Part shown: in pieces, positions 54,250-62,893 of the stretch
How the letters are laid out: each line of letters starts with the position of its first letter
How positions within the stretch are numbered: the first letter of the stretch is position 1
Assembly (NCBI RefSeq): GCF_023913515.1
Contig: NZ_CP099392.1
Location: 310,001-374,000 of the forward strand
Source of the DNA: Natronococcus sp. CG52
GTDB lineage: Archaea > Halobacteriota > Halobacteria > Halobacteriales > Natrialbaceae
DNA length: 64,000 nt
Direction: 5' to 3'
Notes under the pieces: generated by a model
The model's database searches: none
Seen by the model: only the letters and a program-made list of their open reading frames with translations
Told to the model about the DNA's origin: nothing
Translations under genes and position numbers: made by a program

Positions 54250-54845
54250 TCACCGGTCCAACTCGTTCTTGAGCTCCGCGACCGCCACGGCACCGACGCC
54301 GGTTGCGATGGAGAGCGCCCGCTTGCGCGCTCTCGTATCGGCTAACTCGAGCAGCAAGACCGAGTCGTCGCCCCGGTCGACGTGTGCACTGCCGAGCGCC
54401 TCGCACCGACGACCGTCGGGCATCGTGGCGGCGGCCTTCACCTGACAGTAGGTGAACTCCGTTTCGTGGGGCGAGACCAGGACGTCCGTCTCGACGTCGA
54501 TATCGTAGAAGTGCGAGAGCACTTCGAAACCCTTCCGGTTGATCGCCTGCGTGCCGTCGATCTCGTCGATGAATTCGCCGGGAACCCACTCGAGCGGGTC
54601 GTCGGAGATCGACCGGTCCGAAGCTCGTACGCCGTCGGGTCGACGGCGTCGGTATCAGCAGCCGCGTCGGCATCGATAACCTCGGGCGTTACCGGATCGG
54701 GATCGGACGGACTCGGCGGCACGAGTTCGACGTCCATACCGAGATCCTCGAGCTCGTCCATCGCGCCCTCGGCCTCGCCTCGGGAGTCGAACTCCCGTTC
54801 TTTTCCGCTCCCCGTATCTCGGACGATCCACGCGCTAGTACTCAC
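54250..54845 (-). pseudogene. Unknown haloarchaeal protein, one frameshift
   Basis: From the GTG at 54845: VSTSAWIVRDTGSGKEREFD, SRGEAEGAMDELEDLGMDVE and AVDPTAYELR. Near 54,620 the frame shifts by one lost base and continues SDDPLEWVPGEFIDEIDGTQ, AINRKGFEVLSHFYDIDVET, TYCQVKAAATMPDGRRCEAL and LSIATGVGAVAVAELKNELD, ending at 54250. The joined product is about 197 residues, acidic, with an N-terminal SPOR-like/DUF unit and a C-terminal alpha/beta unit. No function is known. The single shift may be a sequence error. Confidence 0.7.
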
Positions 54846-55135
54846 GTTTCTCACCTCGTCGTACGTACGTGGCGAGCGGCTAACCGTTCGTCGGTTTCGA
54901 CTGGACCGTAAGTGCCGTATTCCCCGCCTACGACCGCCATCAGCCAAGAGTTTGATAGTCTAACTTCTCGTCGACGCCACCTGTTCGCAGTCGAACAGCT
55001 GATCGGCTCACTCGAACGACTGACGCCCGACGGCGAACGCGTTACGATCGCGCTAGGGTTCCTCCTGCTCGGCGCCCACGGAGTGACGCTCCTGTTCGGT
55101 GTGCCTACCGCTCGATCCTCCCCGCGGAGCGGCCC

Positions 55136-56746
55136 TCAATCTCCGAGGCGGAGTTCGATCAGCGCCAGTTCGTCCGATGGAACCGCTTCCGAGAAGGCCC
55201 GTTCGATCTCGTTCCACGTTCCGGGACGATAGGCCTCGATTCCGAAGCTCTCGGCGAACGTCACGAGATCCGGATTCGCGAGTTCGGTCCCGGTATGCTC
55301 GCCACGGTGTGTCACCTGCTGTTCGGAGATGAGGCCGTAATCGTCGTCGTTGAACACGACGACCGTGAAGCCGCAGTCGAGTCGAGTCGCGGTTTCGATC
55401 TCCGCCGCGTTCATCAGGAAGCCGCCGTCGCCGGTTCCCGCGACGACGTTGGCGTCGACCGCGAGGTCCGCCGCGAGCGCACCCGGAACGGCGATTCCCA
55501 TACTCGCCAGTCCGTTCGAGACGATGCAGGTGTTCGGATCGTACACCGGAAACGACTGTGCGATCGCCATCTTGTGACTGCCGACGTCCGAGACGAGGAC
55601 GTCCTCGTCGGCCATGGCCTCCCGCAACAGCGGGAGCGCGTTTCTGACGGTGATCGGATCGCTCTCTTCGGGCGGCTTCGTCACCGCCTCGAGCAACTGG
55701 TCGTGTAGCTCGCGGCACCACAGTGCAGAGGCGTCCGACGAGAGCCGCTCGTCGATCGCCCTGAGCGTCGCGCCGACGTCCGCGACGATCTCGACGTCGG
55801 GGTTGTAGTGGCGGTAGACCTCTGCGGGCTCGTGGTCGACGTGAACGATCGTCTTTTCGAGGTTCGGATTCCATCCCTCCGGATCGTGTTCGGCGATATC
55901 GTACCCGACCGCGACGACGCAGTCCGCCCGCTCGACCGCGCGAGCCGCCTCGCCGTCCGGACCCGAATCGAGCGTCATCAGCGAGGTCGGCTCGCGGTCG
56001 GAGATAGCGCCCTTGCCCATGTACGTCGCGACGACGGGGATCTCGAGGCGGTCGACGAGCGCACGGATGCTGTCGGCCGCGCGGGTTCGCACTGCGCCGT
56101 TACCCGCGAGCAGAATCGGTCGCTCGGCCTCCTCGAGTAGCGTCGCGGCTCGCTCGACCGACTCGGGATCCGGATCCGGCCGGCGCACCTGATCGCGGAT
56201 AGGAATCGGCTCGGCGTCGGTCTCCTCGCGAGCGACGTCCTCGGGGAACTCGAGGTGGGTCGCGCCCGGCTTCTCGTACTCGGCGAGCTTGAACGCCTTG
56301 CGGACCGATTCGGAGACGATCTCGGGGTCTGCAATCTGGGCGTTCCACTTGACGATCGGCTCGAACACGTCGATCACGTCGAGTGCCTGGTGGCTCTCCT
56401 TGTGCAGCCGTTCGCGACCGCCCTGGCCCGTGATCGCGACGAGCGGACTCTTGTCTAGCTGTGCGTCGGCGACGCCGGTGATGAGGTTCGTCGCGCCGGG
56501 CCCCAGCGTCGAGAGGCAGACGCCCGCGTCGCCGGTCAGCCGGCCGTAAACGTCGGCCATGAACGCCGCTCCCTGTTCGTGTCGGGTCGGAGCGAAGGTG
56601 ATCGGAGAGTCCCGGAGCGAGAACAGCAGTTCCTCGATTTCTTCGCCCGGGAGACCGAAGACGTACTCGACACCCTCGACCTCGAGGCAGTCGACGAGTA
56701 GATCGGATGCTAGTGGCACGTTTCTCTCGACTACCTTGCGGTACAT
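55136..56746 (-). CDS. Acetolactate-synthase-type thiamine diphosphate enzyme
   Basis: 536 residues with three TPP-enzyme domains. The N-terminal Pyr domain has VFGLPGEEIEELL and catalytic Glu57 in THEQGAAFMADVYGR, then LSTLGPGATNLITG. The middle domain has LAGNGAVRTRAADSIRALVD. The PP domain has GTGDGGFLMNAAEIETATRL (GDG motif) and FNDDDYGLISEQQ. It decarboxylates pyruvate-like 2-oxoacids. The close match to catabolic, FAD-free acetolactate synthases suggests acetoin-type metabolism, or benzoylformate-like substrates. An aldehyde dehydrogenase gene lies next to it on the same strand. Confidence 0.88.
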   Translation of the reverse strand: MYRKVVERNVPLASDLLVDCLEVEGVEYVFGLPGEEIEELLFSLRDSPITFAPTRHEQGAAFMADVYGRLTGDAGVCLSTLGPGATNLITGVADAQLDKSPLVAITGQGGRERLHKESHQALDVIDVFEPIVKWNAQIADPEIVSESVRKAFKLAEYEKPGATHLEFPEDVAREETDAEPIPIRDQVRRPDPDPESVERAATLLEEAERPILLAGNGAVRTRAADSIRALVDRLEIPVVATYMGKGAISDREPTSLMTLDSGPDGEAARAVERADCVVAVGYDIAEHDPEGWNPNLEKTIVHVDHEPAEVYRHYNPDVEIVADVGATLRAIDERLSSDASALWCRELHDQLLEAVTKPPEESDPITVRNALPLLREAMADEDVLVSDVGSHKMAIAQSFPVYDPNTCIVSNGLASMGIAVPGALAADLAVDANVVAGTGDGGFLMNAAEIETATRLDCGFTVVVFNDDDYGLISEQQVTHRGEHTGTELANPDLVTFAESFGIEAYRPGTWNEIERAFSEAVPSDELALIELRLGD

Positions 56747-56921
56747 GATTCTACCACCCGCTCGAGAGTCGAGAGGACGAGTTTTCCTACCTGTACCCCG
56801 AGCGGAGTCATCCCTCGGAAATCGGCCACGGAGCCGGCTACCGGATGGGGCGGCGAGCAGAACGGTCTCGATCGGCGAGATGAAACACCTCCAGAAAACG
56901 GGATCGAACCGCTCGAGACGC

Positions 56922-58319
56922 TTACTCGGTTGCGGGAACGTCGTCGCCCTCGCCGGCGGACTGCACCCAGATGGTCTTTCGATTGACGAACTCGTGGATC
57001 CCCTCCTTGGCGAGTTCGCGACCGTACCCGGACGCCTTCACGCCGCCGAACGGGAGTCGAGGATCGGACTTGACGAGTTCGTTGACGAACACGCAGCCGG
57101 CTTCGATCTCGCGGGCGATCCGCTCCCCGCGATCGAGGTCCTCGGTCCAGATCGAGCCGCCGAGTCCGTAGTGGATGTCGTTCGCGATCTCGATCGCCTC
57201 CTCCTCGTCGGCGGCGCGGAAGACGGCCGCGGCCGGTCCGAAGACCTCCTCCTCGGCCGCGGGACTGTCCATCGGCGGTTCGGCGAGCACCGTCGGCGGA
57301 TAGTACCAGCCGTCGCGGTCGAGGGGTTCGCCGCCGCACTCGAGGGTCGCCCCCGCCTCGACGCTCGCCTCGACCTGCTCGTGAACGTCCTCCATGAGAT
57401 CTTCGCGCGCCTGCGGACCGATTTCGGTGCCGGACTCCATCGGATCGCCGATTTCGAGGGCCTCCATCTCCGAGACGAAGCGGTCGAGAAACTCGTCGAA
57501 GACCTCGTCGGCGACGATGAACCGCTTGGCCGCGATACAGGACTGCCCCGAGTTGATCGTCCGCGCCGTGGCCGCGGTTTCGGCCGCCGCGTCGAGGTCG
57601 GCGTCCTCGAGGACGACGAACGGGTCGCTCCCGCCGAGTTCGAGGACGTGTTTCTTCAGTTCGTTGCCGGCCTGTTCGGCGATGGCGCGCCCGGCACCCT
57701 CGCTCCCCGTCAGGGTGAGCGCGTCGAGACGGTCGTCTCGAACGACGTCCTCGATCGCGTCGGAGCCGACCAGCAGCGTCGAGAAGACGCCCTCGGGATA
57801 GCCCGCGTCGCGGAAGATCTCCTCGATCGCGAGCGCACAGCCCGGTACGTTCGAGGCGTGTTTGAGCAGGCCGACGTTGCCGGCAGTCAGGTGCGGCGCG
57901 GCGAAGCGAAACACCTGCCAGAACGGGAAGTTCCAGGGCATCACCGCGAGGACGGCTCCCAGCGGCTCGTAGGAGACGAACGTCTTCGCGTTCGGCTCGC
58001 TGCCGATTACGCGGTCGGCGAGGAACTCGTCCGCACGCTCGGCGTAGAAGTCACAGACCCACGCGCACTTCTCGAGTTCGGAGTGGGATTCGTCGATCGG
58101 CTTACCCATCTCTCGGCTCATCAACTCGGCGTACTCGTCCTGCCGGTCGCGAAGGATCTCGCCGGCGTTCTCGAGAAGCTGCTGACGTTCGGTGATATTC
58201 GTCTCCGCCCACGATTCCGAGGCCGAAACCGCGTCCTCGAGAATGGAGTCGACGTCGTCCGCCGTGTGGTCGTCGTACGTTTCGATTACCTCGTCGGTCG
58301 CTGGATTGGTACTCTTCAT
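56922..58319 (-). CDS. NAD(P)-dependent aldehyde dehydrogenase (succinate-semialdehyde type)
   Basis: 465 residues from the ATG at 58319 (MKSTNPATDEVIETYDDHTA); upstream ATGs give a non-family lead. Catalytic Glu227 (LELGGSDPF) and Cys261 (NSGQSCIAAKR) are present, and PWNFPFWQVFRFAAPHLTAG marks the cofactor domain. It resembles succinate-semialdehyde dehydrogenases, oxidising a short aldehyde to an acid. It lies 175 bases upstream of the acetolactate-synthase-type gene, same strand. Confidence 0.92.
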   Translation of the reverse strand: MKSTNPATDEVIETYDDHTADDVDSILEDAVSASESWAETNITERQQLLENAGEILRDRQDEYAELMSREMGKPIDESHSELEKCAWVCDFYAERADEFLADRVIGSEPNAKTFVSYEPLGAVLAVMPWNFPFWQVFRFAAPHLTAGNVGLLKHASNVPGCALAIEEIFRDAGYPEGVFSTLLVGSDAIEDVVRDDRLDALTLTGSEGAGRAIAEQAGNELKKHVLELGGSDPFVVLEDADLDAAAETAATARTINSGQSCIAAKRFIVADEVFDEFLDRFVSEMEALEIGDPMESGTEIGPQAREDLMEDVHEQVEASVEAGATLECGGEPLDRDGWYYPPTVLAEPPMDSPAAEEEVFGPAAAVFRAADEEEAIEIANDIHYGLGGSIWTEDLDRGERIAREIEAGCVFVNELVKSDPRLPFGGVKASGYGRELAKEGIHEFVNRKTIWVQSAGEGDDVPATE

Positions 58320-58930
58320 TGGCAGTATCACCAACGCGCCGCGCGTTTCCGGTAGTACGGTAACGAACGACAAAGAGCTGTTCCCGGCAATCGGATTGCG
58401 CTCTTCGAATATTCCAACGAGGCACACAGTCTCGAGTCTCGTGAGCTCCGCCGGGGCATTCTCGATCGCGGCCGACAGTAAGGGAGCGACGATCGACAAC
58501 GTCGTCAATCCGATTACGGATTCGACACCAGCACCGAATTGATTGATTCGGAATGCGTTTTATAGAACTCGAAAACGGTATATTTGACGCCTCTAATCGT
58601 GTCTTACTTGTGTCCTCAGGAGCACGTACGCGAATCAGGTATCCCGCACGAGCGCCTCTAGCGCGGTTACGGGCGAACGAAAAATATTGTATCGCTCGCG
58701 AGGAACGGACTCGTGTGCGATCGCCCGGAATTCGACTGGATCTCGTCCCTCTCTTTTCCGTATATATGACTCTAGTTATGATATGTATACGGTTATGATC
58801 GTACCGGTTCGCGATATCGTTGGGATAAGATACCTACGGTAGCTACCTCAGCTAAGCTACCTATTGTAGCTATTTTAAAGACTCTCCTTCGCGTACCGTT
58901 AACGGTCGCAGCGAGTTTCGAGTCGAGATA
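58320..58930. other. Long intergenic stretch, A+T-richer, with short repeats
   Basis: 611 bases. The part at 58790-58880 holds GGTAGCTACC (58838-58847, a palindrome) and AGCTACCT at 58841 and 58855, with AGCTATTT about 14 bases later. No gene is recognised. The last base precedes miniature element copy 3. Confidence 0.4.
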
Positions 58931-59016
58931 CTATAGTACCAACTGAAACGGGTTCCACACCGATCGCACGACGGCTGTGCGATCGGGCGTGTACTGACTT
59001 TCAGTGGCTACTATAG
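58931..59016. mobile_element. Palindromic miniature element, copy 3, short form (MITE-like)
   Basis: 86 bases, CTATAGTACCAACTGAAA at the left and TTTCAGTGGCTACTATAG at the right, the best-kept ends of the family. The inner arms CACACCGATCGCAC and GTGCGATCGGGCGTG pair. It lacks about 40 bases of non-palindromic core found in copies 1 and 2, so nearly the whole unit can fold into one hairpin. It lies 26 bases after the stop of the GH2 gene, which runs toward it. Confidence 0.75.
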
Positions 59017-59042
59017 CGAAGTAGTATCTGTACGTCCGAAAT

Positions 59043-61765
59043 TCAACGGTTCTGGGAGAGCCATCGGAGGAGACGATTACAGAGAACGGTGGCGACGGGG
59101 TGGCGTCCGTACCGATCGCAGACCCGAAACGTCAGCGCCGTTATCGATCCACTTCCGTACCCGCGGACGACGAAGGGGCTACTCCAGTTCGCGAGCCATC
59201 CCTCTACGTAGCCGACGTGAACGCGGTCGACCGACGGGTTCAGATCGGTGGCGACCGCGTACGGATAGAGTCCGTCGAACTCCCAGCCGAGGTGGCGATT
59301 CGGACAGATATCCTCGAGGAGTGCCGAGTCCCGGTAGTAGAACCCGGCGACGAGATTCCAGCTTTCGGCGCGCGGTAGCGAGCGGTAGGTGAACGGCCCG
59401 CCGGTTCTCATCTCGCCGTCTCGATCCGGGACGTGGACGACGGCACCGCCGTCGGTCGCGAACTGATCGATACGACTCGTGATTTCGGAGGTTACGGCGA
59501 CGTCGACCGCATCGGAGAGCGTGTGCGTGACGGTCACGCCCTCCTCGGCGAGTCGCGAAGCGAACGCACCGTCCGCGTACACGGTCATCGACGGCGTCGC
59601 GCCACGGTCACCGTCGACGATCGTCACGGGTTCCGCCGTCGAGATCGATTCGTCTCGCGGCGAGAAGGAGACGGTCAACTCCGTCGTTCGCGCCACCTCG
59701 TCCGTCTCCGTTGGTGCTGTGACCGTCGTCGTAAGGGCGGTCGCGTCGTGAGCAGCGACCGAGACGGTCTCACCGCCTCGCTGTCGATCCAGGGACCACT
59801 CGAGCGGCCCCGAAACCGACTGATCGGTGTCGTTGACGACGGTGAGCGAAACCTCGACGGACTGGTCGGCCCACGTGGCGTGCGACTCGGGCCTCGCGAC
59901 GACCGTGAGCGGGCCGTTAACCGTCGAAAACCGGGGGCGAAAGACTTCGGGTTTCGGTGGTAGTCGGACAGGCCGTTGAACTCCCACTCGATATCCGACA
60001 GTTCGGTCAGAACGTAGCCGGCGATCTCGTCTCGAACGCGCATCTCCTCTATGAGGTGTTTGATCGACGTGAACTCCCGCTCTTGCCAGGACGCTGCGAG
60101 ATCGGCGTAGTCGTCGAAGACGTCGGGGAGCGTCGTCCGCTGAAGCCGCTCGTCGATCCCGTCCGGTTTCTTGAGCGCCTCGACGAGAAAGTCGTGGTCG
60201 AACCAGTGCGGATCCCCGCCGTATCGATCGCGGAGGGCGTCCACGTCGCTCAGCCCCCACGTCCCGAGTTCCGAGACGACGAGCGGCGCGTCGGGATCGT
60301 CGAACTCGGTCGTAGCGTAGTTGTCGCCCGGATAGTGGCGGATGTGCTCGAGGTCGGCGGCCCAGCTATCGGCCTGATCGGGACTGACGAAGTAGCGGTG
60401 GTAGTCGTTGACGTCGGTCGCCACGTGCGCCCAGCCGGAGTTGTCACACACGATCCGCGTTGGATCGCGTTCGCGAACCGACCGATAGAGATCGGCGAGG
60501 AACCGCTGTTTCTCCGCATCCGTCCAGAGCGTCTCGTCGGCGTCGTGGTGACCGAGACCCCACTCCTCGTTGTACAGCGACCAGATGACGACGCTCGGCC
60601 GGTTGTAATCGCGTTCGACGAGCCCCTCGACCTGTGCCCTCACTTCCGCACGCGAGCGCTCGGTGTCCCGCATCGGGTTTGCGGGCTCTTGCCACACCAG
60701 CATCCCGTTCCGATCGGCACACTCGAGAAAGTCCGGATGAGCGGGCTTGACGTGTTTCCGGATGAGATTGAACCCGAGGTCGGCGGCCAGTTCGATCTCG
60801 CTGCTGAACGTCTCCTCGTCCCGGGGCCGGTAGAGCGTCTCCGGGTAGTATCCCTGTTCGAGAACGCCGCGAAGCGTAATCGGTTCGCCGTTCAGCAGGA
60901 ACTCCCCGTCCGCCGTCTCGAAGCTCCGCATTCCGAAGTAGTCCTCGTACCGATCGACGACCGTCCCGTCGCGCTCGAGGATCACGGTGAGGTCGTACAG
61001 CGCCGGCTCGTCGGGACACCAGTAGGTGGGGTCGTCGAACTCGAGAACGGCCGTCGAGTCGGCGGCCGGCGAGACGGTGGCGCTCGCCTCCGAATCGCCG
61101 TCTCCGTCGGCCAGCACCGTCGCCCGCAACGCCTCGACGTCGGCCGATCCCGTCGCGAACTCGAGATCGACGACGGCACGATCCCGTTCGAGGTCGGGAG
61201 TGACGGGTGCGTCGACGATTCGGGTTTCCGGACGGAACTCGAGGCTGACGGACTGCCAGAGGCCGGAGACCCGAGTGTACCACGGATCTCCCTGTTTTCC
61301 GTGCGGAATCTCCGAGAGATCCGCGGGATCGGTGACCGCGACCACCATCGCGTTCGCTCCGCGCTCCAGTTCGTCGGTGACGTCTATCGTGAACGGGAGG
61401 TAGCCGCCGCGGTTCTCGCCGACGCGCTCGCTGTTGACCCACACCGTCGTCTCGTAGTCCGCGGCGCCGAAGACGAGAAACGCCCGCTTTCCCGCCGGAA
61501 CCGCCGCGTCCAGGTCGATCGATCGACGATACCACGCCGTCCCAGTGTACTCTCGATACGCGTCGTCTTCCTGCCACGCTCGGGGAATCTCGACCGCGTG
61601 TGCACGGTCCGGCCACGTCGCGTCTCGTTCGTACCACCGGTTCGTTCGGCCGCTGCGTTCCGGATCGATGAGAAACTCCCACTCGCCGTCGAGCGCGACC
61701 GAGCGCCGTCGGTCGCTCGCGTCCTCCTCGGACGCTCCCGTCGGTGACCCGGTCACGACTCCCAC
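59043..61765 (-). pseudogene. GH2 family glycoside hydrolase (beta-galactosidase/beta-glucuronidase type), one frameshift
   Basis: The first frame, 61765 to about 59948, is about 606 residues. It has the sugar-binding jelly roll (AFLVFGAADYETTVWVNSER), an Ig domain and the TIM barrel. Catalytic residues are Asn399-Glu400 in SLYNEEWGLG (acid/base) and Glu499 in VVSELGTWG (nucleophile). A lost base in the CCC run after HRNP shifts the frame. The second frame resumes EVFRPRFSTVNGPLTVVARP and runs through two more beta domains to 59043. The total is about 905 residues. The barrel is complete, so if the shift is a sequencing error the gene is functional. It is divergent from the IclR gene. Confidence 0.88.
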
Positions 61766-62005
61766 CGATATTCCCGGTCGCTAGCGGCTAGATCGGCTCG
61801 TGAACGCAGGACGTCTCGGCGGAACTGAGGCAGGGTGTCGGTCGTCTCAGGGGGTGCAGGACGCATGTTCGGTCACTTTCGTAGTAACGTTCGTTTCGGC
61901 GAATAAATCTTCCGTCCGACGCAAGCGAGTACGCGCCGTGAACGAGACGACTCCGTGTCACAATGAGAAACGGTTTTGGTGATCGTCGCCAGTCGTCTAC
62001 GACAC

Positions 62006-62812
62006 ATGTCGGGGACGAGCCACCACGTGAAATCGGTCCGCAAGCTCTTTCGGATCATCGAGGCGCTGGAACGGCGCGAGAGTACGGGAATCACGGAACT
62101 GGCGCGCGAGACTGGGATCGCCAAGAGCTCGGTCTACAAGTATCTCGACACGCTCCACCACCTCGGATTCGTGACGAAAACCGGGTCCTCGTACGCGCTC
62201 TCCCTGCGGTGGTTCCAGATCGGTCGTCGGGTTCGCGAGCGCCGCGACGTCTTCCAGGTCGCGCGGACGGAACTGAACCGGTTGGCCCGGCAGACCGGGG
62301 AGACGGTCTCGCTCGTCGTCGAAGAGGACGGAGACGCGATCTATCTCTCCCAGACGAGCGAGCGCGAGCAACCCGTCGGACCGGTCAGCGAGGGCGACCG
62401 CATTCCGGCGCCGATTTCGGTCGGCGGCAAGGCGATCCTCTCGTACCGTCCCGTCGAAGAGGTGGAGGCGCTGCTCGCGGAACAGGAGCTGACCGACCGC
62501 GCGGATCAGCTCGTTTCGGAGTTACGGACGCTTCGGAACCAGCGGATGGTTATCGAACGCGAGGGTCCGCAGGAGAGTACCTTCAGCGCGGGATCCTTCA
62601 TGGGCCACCGCCACGTCGTCGGCCACGGCGAACCCTACCAGAACCTCCACAGCGTCGCCGTTCCCGTCAGAGACGCCGACAACTACGCCATCGCCGCGAT
62701 CGAGGTCAGCGGCTCCAAAGACAGTCTCTACGGTCGCCGACTCGAGGACGAGATCGCCAGACTCCTCGTGAACGCGAGCAAGTCGATCGAGACCGTGCTG
62801 TTGAGCCGGTAG
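62006..62812 (+). CDS. IclR family transcriptional regulator
   Basis: 268 residues from the ATG at 62006. The winged HTH has VKSVRKLFRIIEALERREST, GITELARETGIAKSSVYKYL and DTLHHLGFVTKTGSSYALSL. The effector domain has RIPAPISVGGKAILSYRPVE and GHGEPYQNLHSVAVPVRDAD, the usual IclR pocket. It lies between the GH2 and galactonate dehydratase genes, both read away from or toward it, and probably controls them, sensing a sugar or sugar acid. An ATG 30 bases upstream is less likely. Confidence 0.92.
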   Translation: MSGTSHHVKSVRKLFRIIEALERRESTGITELARETGIAKSSVYKYLDTLHHLGFVTKTGSSYALSLRWFQIGRRVRERRDVFQVARTELNRLARQTGETVSLVVEEDGDAIYLSQTSEREQPVGPVSEGDRIPAPISVGGKAILSYRPVEEVEALLAEQELTDRADQLVSELRTLRNQRMVIEREGPQESTFSAGSFMGHRHVVGHGEPYQNLHSVAVPVRDADNYAIAAIEVSGSKDSLYGRRLEDEIARLLVNASKSIETVLLSR

Positions 62813-62893
62813 TTCGGACCGAAAGCGACGCTCGTCAGCCCTCGACGCGGGCCGTCTCAGCTCTCCACTCCACCTCGTACTCGTCCACCATCG

